A DNA stretch of 40,821 nucleotides from CAYUIS01 sp964444825 (GTDB lineage Bacteria > Chloroflexota > Anaerolineae > B4-G1): assembly GCA_964444825.1 (NCBI GenBank), contig CAYUIS010000034.1:1-40821 (forward strand), read 5' to 3'. Shown here piece after piece: positions 1 through 8,438 of this stretch. The position numbers and the translations under genes were made by a program. Within the stretch, counting starts at the first letter, position 1; the number at the start of each line of letters is the position of its first letter. Below the pieces are notes generated by a model that was not told the DNA's origin, ran no database searches, and was given only the letters and a program-made list of their open reading frames with translations.

Positions 1-1600
1 CGCACAGCGGCGGGCCGGAGAGGACCATCCCCCCGTTGTGAATGCCCAGGTGGCGGGGGATGGAGTCCAGTTGGGGCACGATACGCAGGAGGTGCCGAAA
101 CGGCCTTTCGGCCAAGTCCGTCCCAAACGACTCGACCAGCCCTCGCGACTCCTCGACGCTGTCGGCGTCCCGCACGTCCAGCGCTTCCGCCAGTCTCTCG
201 ACCAGCGCGGGTGGAAAACCCAGCGCCCGGGCCACGTCCCGCACGGCGGAGCGGGCGCGAAAGGTCACGAACGTGCAGGCCATCGCCGCGTGGTCCTCCC
301 CATACCGGTTGTAGACGTATTGGATCACCTCCTCCCGCCGGTCAGCGGCGAAATCGACGTCGATATCCGGCGGGCCGCGCCGCTCGGGCGAGAGGAAACG
401 CTCAAAGACCAGGTCGCACGCCACCGGGTCGATAGGGCTGATGCCCAGGAGATAGGCCACCAACGAGTTGGCCGCGCTGCCCCGCCCCTGGCAGCGGACG
501 CCAATGCGCCGGGCGAAACGGACAATGTCCCAGACGATGAGAAAGTAATCGGCCAACCCCGCCTGTTTGATCACGGCCAGTTCCCGCTCCAGGAGGTCCC
601 TGGGCGGGTCGTGGGGATAACGATGGCGCAGCGCCTGCTTGCACAGCTCCCGCAGGTAATAATCGGCCGGCCGGTCACCCGGTACCGGGAAACAGGATAC
701 CGTCTGGGGCCCCGATGGGAGATAAGCGTAGGCCGGGGCACAGCGCTCCGCGATACGCAGGCTGTTCTCCAGCGCCATAGACGCATCGGCGAACATCGTC
801 CCCATCTCGGCCGCCGAACGCAGCGTATACTCGGCGTTGGGGCGTAGCGTATCCTTGGCATCCTCCAGCGTGCTGCGGCGGCGGATGCAGGTCAACACGT
901 CGTGTACCTCCTGCTGCCGGGGGTAGAGATAGTGCGTGTTACCCGTGGCGACCACGTCCAACCCCGCGTGGGTAGCCAACACCGTCGAGTGGGCCACCAG
1001 TCGCTTGTCACCCTGATGCCTGTGCCGCTGCAATTCGATAAAAAAGCGCTCGGGACCAAAGATACGGGCATAGCCCTGGGCGACCTCCATCGCCCGCTCG
1101 AACCGCCTTGCGATCAGCAGGCGCGCGATCTCCCCCTGGCGACAGCCCGAGAGTCCGATCAACCCTCCCGTGTGGGCAGCCAGGTCCCCCTTGGCCAGGC
1201 GGGCGACTCCCTTCTCCTGCCTGCGCCGCGCCAGCGTGATCAGGCGGCACAGGTTGGCGTACCCCTCCGCCGTTTCGACCAGCAGCGTCAGGTGAGAATC
1301 ATCCTCCCCCCCATCTCCGGCCAGCGTCATCTCCGCCCCCAGGATCGGCTTGATCCCGGTCTCCCGCGCCGCCACCACAAAACGGACCGCACCATACAGC
1401 GCGTCGTGGTCGGTCAGCGCCAGGGCCGGCATCTCCAGATCGGCCGCCCGGCCCACCAACGCCTCTGGAGAGGAGACGCCGTCGAGGAGTGAATGGTCGG
1501 AATGGGCGTGGAGCTCGACGTAGCCGGGGGCTCTGGGCCTTCGACTCAAGCTCAGCCCAAAGGAACGAGGCTTTAGATGTGCCGCCGTTCCAGGTGCCAT
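1..1600 (-). CDS. dnaE2: Error-prone DNA polymerase III alpha subunit DnaE2 (ImuC), N-terminal 533 residues, cut by window edge
   Basis: Replicative-type C-family polymerase used for damage-induced mutagenic synthesis. The open frame runs off the left edge, so the C-terminus is missing. Visible motifs are the PHP-domain HAHSDHSLLDG near residue 36 and TDHDALYG near residue 65, then RGSAANS and the catalytic-region PDIDVDFAADRREEV. PHP plus these palm motifs and the position directly after an ImuB-like gene point to DnaE2 rather than the replicative DnaE1 (inference). The start is ATG at 1600, with AGGAGGG about 8 bases upstream. It overlaps the end of the upstream gene by 28 bp, so the two are probably translationally coupled and share the LexA-controlled promoter near 3022-3049. 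Confidence 0.93.
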   Translation of the reverse strand, partial: MAPGTAAHLKPRSFGLSLSRRPRAPGYVELHAHSDHSLLDGVSSPEALVGRAADLEMPALALTDHDALYGAVRFVVAARETGIKPILGAEMTLAGDGGEDDSHLTLLVETAEGYANLCRLITLARRRQEKGVARLAKGDLAAHTGGLIGLSGCRQGEIARLLIARRFERAMEVAQGYARIFGPERFFIELQRHRHQGDKRLVAHSTVLATHAGLDVVATGNTHYLYPRQQEVHDVLTCIRRRSTLEDAKDTLRPNAEYTLRSAAEMGTMFADASMALENSLRIAERCAPAYAYLPSGPQTVSCFPVPGDRPADYYLRELCKQALRHRYPHDPPRDLLERELAVIKQAGLADYFLIVWDIVRFARRIGVRCQGRGSAANSLVAYLLGISPIDPVACDLVFERFLSPERRGPPDIDVDFAADRREEVIQYVYNRYGEDHAAMACTFVTFRARSAVRDVARALGFPPALVERLAEALDVRDADSVEESRGLVESFGTDLAERPFRHLLRIVPQLDSIPRHLGIHNGGMVLSGPPLC

Positions 1601-2973
1601 TGACCGTCCCTCCTATTGAGGAAGACGACACGTACCTGTTCATCGGCCGTCTCGACCCGGAAATAGTCCCGCTCGACCGGACGGCCCCACCAGGAGCGGC
1701 GCTCGCGCCAGCTCTCGTGGATGAGCTCGATCCGGCAAAACCGATCGCGCCAGACCAGCGCCAGCGGCACGCCCGTCGGGTCAGTGGTGACCTGTATCTG
1801 GCGGGGTGTTGGCGGCGCGATCAGCGCCGCCACGACGATGATCATCTCCCCGAACCGCTCCCGCAGCCGGCGCAGCGCCTCGCGCAGCCGCCCCTGCCGG
1901 CCCTCCTGAGTCGTATTCCCGGTGAACAGGGTCAACTGGGTCGCCCCCAGGTGAAAGGGGCGCACGGGGTAGACGAGCAGAGAGAGGACGGCCACCGGCC
2001 CGGCCGGCGACAATTCTCCCAGCAGGCGACCCGCCAGGCGGGAGAGCTTGTCAGGGCTCGCCGAGGGGGGCTTGACCGGCATAGCGGCCGAATGCCTCTC
2101 TCCGGCCTCCTCCTCCAGACGCAGACGCAGCCCTTCCGCCTGGTAACCCTGGTGGGAGAGCGTCTCAGCCAGTTCGACCGCTATCCGTTCCGCGTGGGCC
2201 AGCAACCGTTTACGGTCGCTCAACGTCTCGTCAAAAGCGACTGTGCGCTCCAGCGCCAGTGGAGGGCTGTCCGGCTGTACGGGACGGCGATCTATGCCGC
2301 GAGCCAGATCGTGCAATGGGCCCGCTTGCGGGCCGAACTGGCGCACGAGCGCCAGGCGGGGCAGCGCCGCCAACGCGCCCAACGTGCGCACGCCCAGAAG
2401 GTGCAGCCGCTGCTGTATCTCCCGATCGGCAGGTAGAACGGATAGCGGCAGGGCCGAGAGAAAGACCGCCTCCTCCCCCGCCGGCACGGCGCACCCCTCG
2501 CCAGATCGCGCGGCGCGGGCGGCCTGGACTGCCACGAACTTGCCGCCGCCCAATCCGACGCGTACATCCAGCCCTGATGCTCTGACCGCCTCGCGGGCCA
2601 TCAGGTCAACCAGGCGTCCCTCGGGGCCAAGGCGGTGCTCGAGGCCGGAGACCTCGGCGTATATCAGGCCCAGCCGGTCCGTCTCTACGGTGGGGGTGAA
2701 GGTGAGAGCGGCCTCGACCAGCGTGTCGTGGGCCGCGTGGTACAGTTCCTCACGGGCAGGGACAAAACGGGCCGTGGCGCACAGCTTTTCGGCCCGGGAG
2801 AGGTGCATACCGGCCCCAACACCCGCCGCTGCCGCCTGTTGGCAGCAATCCAACACGGCGCCCGGGTCCCAGGCCCGCCCGCCGATTACGAGGGGAACAT
2901 CCGTCAAACGTGGGTTGTGCTGTCGCTCCACCTGCACCGGCAAGTGGATAGCTAGAAGACAGGATACCCGCAT
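1573..2973 (-). CDS. imuB: ImuB-like inactive Y-family DNA polymerase
   Basis: 466 residues with the fold order of DinB/Pol IV: palm and fingers in 1-165, a helix-hairpin-helix stretch around 170-215 (HLLGVRTLGALAALP), then little finger and C-terminal tail. The catalytic acids of Pol IV are not retained. The N-terminal D-M-D-x-F-F motif reads AIHLPVQVE, and the S-L-D-E-A motif reads LIYAEVSGLE. Loss of these residues is typical of ImuB, which recruits DnaE2 and the beta clamp rather than synthesising DNA itself (family knowledge). The gene is first in a two-gene unit with dnaE2. No imuA lies upstream: the next gene is a small membrane protein on the other strand. Its promoter is overlapped by a perfect SOS box. 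Confidence 0.88.
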   Translation of the reverse strand: MRVSCLLAIHLPVQVERQHNPRLTDVPLVIGGRAWDPGAVLDCCQQAAAAGVGAGMHLSRAEKLCATARFVPAREELYHAAHDTLVEAALTFTPTVETDRLGLIYAEVSGLEHRLGPEGRLVDLMAREAVRASGLDVRVGLGGGKFVAVQAARAARSGEGCAVPAGEEAVFLSALPLSVLPADREIQQRLHLLGVRTLGALAALPRLALVRQFGPQAGPLHDLARGIDRRPVQPDSPPLALERTVAFDETLSDRKRLLAHAERIAVELAETLSHQGYQAEGLRLRLEEEAGERHSAAMPVKPPSASPDKLSRLAGRLLGELSPAGPVAVLSLLVYPVRPFHLGATQLTLFTGNTTQEGRQGRLREALRRLRERFGEMIIVVAALIAPPTPRQIQVTTDPTGVPLALVWRDRFCRIELIHESWRERRSWWGRPVERDYFRVETADEQVRVVFLNRRDGQWHLERRHI

Positions 2974-3004
2974 CTTTTCTGCAACCTGCCCTTGCCCCGC
3001 CTGG

Positions 3005-3024
3005 AATAGAACCTTTGTTCTATT
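3005..3024. promoter_or_regulatory. LexA operator (SOS box), Gram-positive type
   Basis: AATAGAAC-CTTT-GTTCTATT is a perfect palindrome with 8-bp arms and a 4-bp spacer. It contains the GAAC-N4-GTTC core of Bacillus/actinobacterial LexA boxes. It overlaps the -10 box and predicted start of the imuB promoter, 32 bp upstream of the imuB ATG, so LexA binding would block initiation directly. Confidence 0.87.
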
Positions 3025-3049
3025 ATATCGTCAACAAAGGAGGTGTCAA
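3022..3049 (-). promoter_or_regulatory. Sigma-70 promoter of imuB-dnaE2
   Basis: On the minus strand, TTGACA (3049-3044), a 16-bp spacer, then TATAAT (3027-3022): both hexamers are perfect consensus. The -10 box runs into the LexA palindrome, giving a strong promoter that stays off until SOS derepression. The rest of the 412-bp intergenic stretch 2974-3385 holds an inverted-repeat element (3195-3273) and no convincing gene. Confidence 0.85.
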
Positions 3050-3194
3050 GTGCGGGTTACCGCTACACTATTGCAGCTTCATCCTTTGTCCGATGAGGGT
3101 CCACCCCATGCACAAGTCGACGTGCAGCCGAGCCGTCCGGCGCATCCTGAGATGCAACCGGGTGGACTTCAATTTGGGGGCAACTTTGAACACC

Positions 3195-3273
3195 GCTCGA
3201 AGCCCCCGTCCTCGGGGGCGTCTGCGGCATATCTTGACCTGGCCTCGACGTCCCGAGGACGGGGACCGGGAGC
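3195..3273. repeat. Inverted-repeat element, copy A
   Basis: A left arm of CCCCGTCCTCGGGGGCGTC (from 3204) is mirrored by GACGTCCCGAGGACGGGG (3247-3264), bounded by GCTC at 3195 and GAGC at 3270. The same arrangement, shortened, recurs at 16774-16828. It looks like a small REP- or MITE-like intergenic element able to fold into a cruciform or RNA hairpin. No coding capacity is evident. Confidence 0.6.
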
Positions 3274-3385
3274 ATTGAAGAACAAGTTGCCCCAGGATTG
3301 AAATGCACGCGATGCAACCCAGGACGACGATCTGCGTATTTATAGTGAGAGAACGCAAGCAAGCGCGAGAAAGGGGGTGGAAACG

Positions 3386-3652
3386 ATGTGGGAATTCCTG
3401 GTCTGGATGATCAAACTGCCATTCGTGTTGCTGGGATGGTTGATCAAGGCGGTAGTGATCTCGGTCGTGTGGCTGATCAAGCTGCCGTTCGTGGCCCTGG
3501 CGGCGGTCCTTGGCATCGTGCTCGGACTGGTGGGCGCCATCATCTCCGTGCTCGGGATAGCCCTGACCCCGGTGTTGGGCATTGGGCTCCTGATCCTGCC
3601 CATCGGCCTGATCCTCCTAGCAGCGACCTGGCTGATCTTTAGGCTGCTCTAA
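3386..3652 (+). CDS. Small hydrophobic membrane protein of unknown function
   Basis: 88 residues, almost wholly hydrophobic, with two segments of the repeated pattern W(L/M)IKLPFV (residues about 6-15 and 26-35), followed by a glycine-rich hydrophobic stretch to the end. At least two membrane spans are likely. The ATG at 3386 is preferred because AAGGGGG lies 8-9 bases upstream. A GTG at 3377 falls inside that Shine-Dalgarno sequence. The gene is monocistronic and bounded by a strong hairpin at 3669-3706. I do not recognise a named family. Confidence 0.65.
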   Translation: MWEFLVWMIKLPFVLLGWLIKAVVISVVWLIKLPFVALAAVLGIVLGLVGAIISVLGIALTPVLGIGLLILPIGLILLAATWLIFRLL

Positions 3653-3668
3653 AGACCATCATTCGCTT

Positions 3669-3706
3669 GGAGCGGCGCATTTCCGAGTGGAAATGCGTCG
3701 CGCTCC
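3669..3706. terminator. Bidirectional terminator hairpin
   Basis: GGAGCGGCGCATTTCC pairs with GGAAATGCGTCGCGCTCC across a 4-base loop, with one bulge. It sits between two convergent genes (small membrane protein and mutS) and is followed by CTTTG on the plus strand and preceded by short A/T runs. Confidence 0.65.
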
Positions 3707-3711
3707 TTTGT

Positions 3712-6303
3712 CTAGGAGTCCTCGCTGTCTTTCACCCGCCGCTGCAACTCGTACAGCGTGTTGATCGCCTCCAGCGGCGTCATCGTTGAGACGTCCATTT
3801 CCTTCAGGTCCCCCACCACCGGATGCTCGTCCGCAAACAGCAACGGCTGGCGGGGTTCCGGTCCGGGCGTGCCGGGTCGAAACTCACCGCTCTCAAGCTG
3901 CGCCAGGAGCTCTTCCGCGCGGTGGGTGACCGAGCGGGGCACACCCGCCAACTGCGCTACGTGGATTCCGTAGGAGCGATCCGCCCCACCCGGCACCACC
4001 TGGTGCAAGAAGACGACATCCCCTCCCTGCTCGGATACCGCCAGGCTGTAGTTGCTCACCGCCGGAAGCCGCTCCGCCATCTCTGTCAGCTCGTGGTAGT
4101 GGGTGGCAAAGAGGGTGCGCGCTCGCCGCTCCGGGTGGTTGTGCAGGTATTCGACCACCGCCCAGGCGATGGAGAGACCATCGTACGTGCTGGTGCCCCG
4201 CCCTACCTCGTCAAGAATAAGCAGGCTGCGTGTCGTGGCGTGGTTGAGGATGTTGGCCGTCTCCACCATCTCGACCATGAACGTCGATTGGCCTGACGCC
4301 ACCTCGTCCTGCGCACCGATACGGGTAAAGATCCGATCCACGATCCCGATCCGCGCCTGATCGGCGGGCACATAACTGCCCATCTGCGCCATCAGCACGA
4401 TCAGCGCGTTCTGGCGCAGATAGACCGACTTGCCCGCCATATTGGGCCCCGTGATGATCAGGATACGCTCATCCTGGTTCAGGTATAGATTGTTGGGTGT
4501 GAAGGGCTCGCTTCTTAAGGTCTGCTCCACCACGGGGTGACGTCCGGCGAGAATCTCCAACGTGTCCTCGTCGCTCAGCTCGGGTCGCACGTACCGATCC
4601 CGCACCGCCGCCTCGGCCAGCCCTGCCGCCACGTCCAGCCGTGCCAGCGCCCGTGCGGTCTTGAGCAATGGGCCGCTCCGCGCCCCCACCTGCTGGCACA
4701 CATCCCTGAACAACCGCGCCTCAACCTCGGCCTGCCGCTCCTCAGCGTTCAAGATCAGCGCCTCGTACTCTTTTAACTCCGGGGTGATAAAGCGCTCGGC
4801 GTTGACCAGCGTCTGCTTGCGGATGTACTCTTCCGGCACCGACCCCAGATTCGGCCTGCTAACCTCGATATAGTATCCAAAGACCTTGTTATAGCCCACT
4901 TTGAGGCTCTTGACGCCGCTCCGCTCCCGCTCCCGTTTCTCCAGGCTGGCGACCCAACCCTTGGCATCTCGCGCCGCGGTGATGATACCATCCAGTTCCG
5001 CCGAAAACCCAGGCCGGATCACGCCACCAGCCGAGAGGCTGGCGGGAGAATCATCCGCTATCGCCGACTCGATCAGGGCAGCGACGTCGTCGCAGGGATC
5101 GAGAGAGGATATCAAAGCAGGCAACGCGGAAGCAAGAGACGTGGTGCTCTCTCCGTCCTGCTGTCTTATTCTCTCCGTCGCCCTCAGGGCCTTTTTGATC
5201 CCCACCAGGTCGCGAGGCACGGCGATCCCGGTCAGCACCCGGTTGGCCAAGCGCTCCAGATCAGGCACACCTTTGAGGGTCTCACGCAGCCGCCCGCGCA
5301 GGATCGTGTTTTCGGTAAACACCTGCACCTCGTCCAACCGTTCCTCAAGCGCGCTTCGATCCAGTAGAGGCTGGGATAGCCGCCCGCGCAGCAGTCGCCC
5401 ACCCATCGGCGTAAGCGTGTTATCCAGCACACCCAGCAGCGAGCCCTCCGTTTTGCGCTCCCGGAGGGTCTCTGTCAGTTCGAGGTTGCGGCGCGTGGCC
5501 GCGTCGAGCGTCATAAAGCGGGCCGTCGTATAGGTGCTGAGCCCTACGATCTGCGCCAGCGCCCCTTTCTGGGTATCGCGCAGGTAATGGATGATCCCAC
5601 CAGCGGCTCGGATGGCCAGGGGCTTGCCCGTGCAGCCGAACCCATCCAGCGTCGCCACCCCAAAGTGGGCAAACAACACCTGGCGAGCCGCCTCCAACTC
5701 GAAACGATAGGCAGGGAACGGCGTCACGTGCGCGCCGAGGGCTGAGCGCTCCCCGCCAGCACCGAGTCCCGTGGAACCAGCATCCGGCACCAGGCACTCC
5801 CGGGGTTGCAGCCGCGCCAGCTCCTGCTCCACCTGGCTCGCCTCCAACTGGGTCGTGCCAAACTCGCCGGTGGTGATGTCGGCGTAGGCCAGACCAGCGC
5901 GTCCATCCTCGATAACGACCGCTGCCAGGTAGTTGGGTCGTCTCTCATCCAGCAGCGCCGGCTCGACCACCGTCCCCGGCGTCACGACGCGCGTCACCTT
6001 TCGGGCGACCAACCCCTTGCCGGTGACCTCCCCCACCTGCTCGGCGATAGCCACACGGTAGCCCTTCTCAATCAGGCGCGCGATGTACCCATCGACGGCG
6101 TGGTGCGGAACGCCCGCCATCGGCACGCGCACACCCTTTGCCACCGGACGAGAGGTCAGCACGAGGTCCAGCTCACGAGCGGCAATCTCGGCATCCTCGT
6201 CAAAGGTCTCGTAAAAATCGCCCAGCCGGAAAAAGACGACCGCATCCGGATGCTGGGCTTTGATCTGAAGGTACTGTCTGCGAACTGGGGTCTCTTTGGC
6301 CAT
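3712..6303 (-). CDS. mutS: DNA mismatch repair protein MutS
   Basis: 863 residues, the usual MutS1 length. The mismatch-reading motif GDFYETF gives Phe30 and Glu32. The C-terminal ATPase has Walker A GPNMAGKSVYLRQ, GQSTFMVEM, Walker B LLILDEVGRGTSTYDG and the ATHYHEL switch. The protein binds mispaired or looped DNA and recruits MutL for repair. The open frame extends upstream to 6663, but that part is antisense to the divergent gene and has no MutS similarity. ATG 6303 places the conserved N-terminus correctly and lies about 29 bases after the predicted transcription start. The Shine-Dalgarno is weak. It is transcribed alone from a promoter sharing its -35 box with the neighbour. Confidence 0.96.
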   Translation of the reverse strand: MAKETPVRRQYLQIKAQHPDAVVFFRLGDFYETFDEDAEIAARELDLVLTSRPVAKGVRVPMAGVPHHAVDGYIARLIEKGYRVAIAEQVGEVTGKGLVARKVTRVVTPGTVVEPALLDERRPNYLAAVVIEDGRAGLAYADITTGEFGTTQLEASQVEQELARLQPRECLVPDAGSTGLGAGGERSALGAHVTPFPAYRFELEAARQVLFAHFGVATLDGFGCTGKPLAIRAAGGIIHYLRDTQKGALAQIVGLSTYTTARFMTLDAATRRNLELTETLRERKTEGSLLGVLDNTLTPMGGRLLRGRLSQPLLDRSALEERLDEVQVFTENTILRGRLRETLKGVPDLERLANRVLTGIAVPRDLVGIKKALRATERIRQQDGESTTSLASALPALISSLDPCDDVAALIESAIADDSPASLSAGGVIRPGFSAELDGIITAARDAKGWVASLEKRERERSGVKSLKVGYNKVFGYYIEVSRPNLGSVPEEYIRKQTLVNAERFITPELKEYEALILNAEERQAEVEARLFRDVCQQVGARSGPLLKTARALARLDVAAGLAEAAVRDRYVRPELSDEDTLEILAGRHPVVEQTLRSEPFTPNNLYLNQDERILIITGPNMAGKSVYLRQNALIVLMAQMGSYVPADQARIGIVDRIFTRIGAQDEVASGQSTFMVEMVETANILNHATTRSLLILDEVGRGTSTYDGLSIAWAVVEYLHNHPERRARTLFATHYHELTEMAERLPAVSNYSLAVSEQGGDVVFLHQVVPGGADRSYGIHVAQLAGVPRSVTHRAEELLAQLESGEFRPGTPGPEPRQPLLFADEHPVVGDLKEMDVSTMTPLEAINTLYELQRRVKDSEDS

Positions 6304-6338
6304 CGGCTCAGTCTCACAATCACAAGTTGATGGGCACA

Positions 6339-6367
6339 AGTATAGCCCATCGTTACACGCTTGACAA
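6339..6367 (-). promoter_or_regulatory. Promoter of mutS
   Basis: On the minus strand, TTGTCA (6367-6362), a 17-bp spacer and TATACT (6344-6339). Predicted initiation near 6332 leaves a leader of about 29 bases. The -35 hexamer is the same DNA, read on the other strand, as the -35 of the divergent promoter. Confidence 0.75.
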
Positions 6368-6388
6368 GCACCCCAGGCGACGTATACT
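6361..6388 (+). promoter_or_regulatory. Promoter of beta-propeller gene, probably giving a leaderless mRNA
   Basis: TTGACA (6361-6366), a 16-bp spacer and TATACT (6383-6388). Initiation would fall at about 6395-6396, only 2-3 bases before ATG 6398, so the transcript would be essentially leaderless. This also excludes the TTG at 6389 as the start codon. Confidence 0.75.
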
Positions 6389-6397
6389 TTGACTCGT

Positions 6398-8437
6398 ATG
6401 AGCGGTCCATTTGAGGATCTTGCCGACATCGAGCCAGAGCTCGATGATGCCCTGTTGGAGACGCTCTTCGAGACCGAGCCCGAGACCCAGGTCTCTGAAG
6501 GGAGGCTGCGCTCCAGAATCTGGAAGCTACGCCACGCGATCGAGAGATTCCGGGGCCGCGTCGCCCATGCCCTCAACTGGCTGCGCAGACCGGATGAGGT
6601 CGGGCGGCCGGTCACAATCCAGCCTCGCGGGATACGATCGCTCCTCTTTCTGGTCCTGGGCAACCTGCTCGTCCTGACCCTGTTGACCGTTGGCCTGTAT
6701 CAGGCATCCACATCCCCGTTGATCGTCGAGTCTCCACTCCCCGTACCCATGATAATCACCGCGAGCCCCAACCCGTCCTCTGCCGCGAGCCCGTCGCCAA
6801 CTCTGGAGCCCACATCTGCCGGATTTAGCAGTGATGGAGCCATCGCCTTTACGCTCCGTCGCAACGGCAACGCCGACATTTACGCCCTCAACCAGGCCGA
6901 CCGCCAACTGGTGCGGCTGACCTATGACGCGGCTGAGGACCGTGACCCTGCCTGGTCGCCCGATGGCAACTATATTGCCTTCACCTCGAACCGGGCCCAA
7001 AACTGGGACATCTATCTGCTGGATCTGCTCACGGGCGCGCTGATTCGTCTGACCCACAATTCCGCCTTTGACGCCAATCCGGCATGGTCACCCGATGGCA
7101 AATACATCGCCTTTGAGACCTATCGACGGGGCAATCTCGATATCTATGTGATGAGTACCACGGGAGAGCAGGTACGGCTTATCACCATCGATCGTGCCCC
7201 CAACTATGAGCCCACCTGGTCACCCGACAGCCGCGCCATTGCCTACACCACTTTCCGGGACGGCACCAAGGACCTCTACGTTCAGCTCATCGATGGGGAT
7301 GGAGAACCGGTCAACATCACTCAAAGCCCTGACCTGGACGAGCATCACCCGGCCTGGTCGCCTGATGGGACACAACTGGCCTACGTCAGCGGACCGCGAG
7401 GCAACCCGTCCATCCAGGTCACCACCTTTGACTGGGACTCGATGACGGCCGATGAGACCCAAACCGAGCTCTTTGGCGCTGGCAGTTCTCCTGTTTGGAC
7501 ATCTGATGGACAGAACCTGTTGTATACCTACAAGCGTGGTGCGCGCAGCCATATCGTCGCGGCGAGCATGGCGGGATGGGGCCTCTTCCACGATGTCTAC
7601 AGCCTGGAGGAACCTCTGGACGACCTGGCGTGGACAAGCCTGGCCCTCTCTCCCCGCATCGTCGCCCGAGCACAGGCGGATGCACCGGTCACGGAGCCTA
7701 GTTTCTACGTCGAGATAGCGCGGCCCACACCATACGCGGGCCCGCCCTACGATCTGGTTTCGATCCCCGGCGTTAGCGACGCTGACGCCGATGCCAGGGA
7801 GCACGAGGCGATTCTCTCCGATCGGGTGAACGAGAGCTTTAGCGCGTTGCGCCAGCGTGTGCTCAAGGAGGCCGGGTGGGACTATTTGGCCAACCTCGGC
7901 ACGACGCAGTTGCCTATGACCTACACCCCACACACGGGTCAGTCCCGCATGAGTTGGTACGTCTGTGGCAGGGCAATCGGGCTGGACCAAAAGCCCTACA
8001 CGCGAACTCTGTCCCCGATCGAACTCGTAAGAGAGGATGAGGGTAACGTCACCTACTGGCGCGTGTTTATCCGGGCCGCAGAGCAAGACGGCAGCATGGG
8101 GGAACCCTTGCGCGAAGGGGTATGGGATCTATATGCCCGACAGGATGAAGGCCGCGCTCTGGTCGAGGGAGGGGAGCTCAAGGAACACATTCCCTCCGGC
8201 TACTATGTGGACTTTTCCACGCTCGCCAGCGACTATGGGTGGGAGCGGTTACCTGCTCTGTGGCGCTGGCGGTACTTTGGGCCGGATGTCCGCTGGTGGA
8301 GATTCCGAAAGACCGACGGCCTATCGTGGTGGGAGTGTATGCTCGAAGTCTTTGAACCTCGGGACATCGAAGCCGCTTTCGGGCCGATCCCCGGGCTGGA
8401 GAAGGAAAGCTCGGTAGTAGGGAGGGAGAGGCAATAA
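6398..8437 (+). CDS. Membrane-anchored TolB-like beta-propeller protein
   Basis: 679 residues. There is an acidic cytoplasmic N-terminus (1-80), one transmembrane segment (about 81-102), and a Pro/Ser-rich stalk (about 105-142). At least four PD40/WD40-like repeats follow, each with a WSPD motif (residues about 186, 230, 274, 320), so the propeller faces outside. The C-terminal 220 residues, rich in Trp and Tyr, I do not recognise. PD40 propellers usually mediate protein or glycan contacts. No catalytic motif is visible. ATG 6398 is chosen over TTG 6389 because the promoter geometry puts the RNA start at about 6395. The next gene starts one base after its stop, so the two form an operon. Confidence 0.8.
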   Translation: MSGPFEDLADIEPELDDALLETLFETEPETQVSEGRLRSRIWKLRHAIERFRGRVAHALNWLRRPDEVGRPVTIQPRGIRSLLFLVLGNLLVLTLLTVGLYQASTSPLIVESPLPVPMIITASPNPSSAASPSPTLEPTSAGFSSDGAIAFTLRRNGNADIYALNQADRQLVRLTYDAAEDRDPAWSPDGNYIAFTSNRAQNWDIYLLDLLTGALIRLTHNSAFDANPAWSPDGKYIAFETYRRGNLDIYVMSTTGEQVRLITIDRAPNYEPTWSPDSRAIAYTTFRDGTKDLYVQLIDGDGEPVNITQSPDLDEHHPAWSPDGTQLAYVSGPRGNPSIQVTTFDWDSMTADETQTELFGAGSSPVWTSDGQNLLYTYKRGARSHIVAASMAGWGLFHDVYSLEEPLDDLAWTSLALSPRIVARAQADAPVTEPSFYVEIARPTPYAGPPYDLVSIPGVSDADADAREHEAILSDRVNESFSALRQRVLKEAGWDYLANLGTTQLPMTYTPHTGQSRMSWYVCGRAIGLDQKPYTRTLSPIELVREDEGNVTYWRVFIRAAEQDGSMGEPLREGVWDLYARQDEGRALVEGGELKEHIPSGYYVDFSTLASDYGWERLPALWRWRYFGPDVRWWRFRKTDGLSWWECMLEVFEPRDIEAAFGPIPGLEKESSVVGRERQ

Positions 8438-8438
8438 G

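Noticed and set aside
1489..3301. Long plus-strand open frames opposite imuB (315 and 352 codons)
   Set aside because: They are Arg/Ser/Pro-rich mirror frames of a GC-rich gene, with no recognisable motifs.
3050..3301. Possible 83-codon plus-strand ORF (GTG 3050) with an AAAGGAGGT site 5 bases upstream
   Set aside because: Good ribosome-binding site, but the product has no coherent composition and runs through the inverted-repeat element. The same bases overlap the imuB -35 region. Kept out for lack of other support.
6304..6663. N-terminal extension of mutS by 120 residues
   Set aside because: It is antisense to the start of the divergent propeller gene, crosses both promoters, has no MutS similarity, and the conserved MutS N-terminus begins at ATG 6303.
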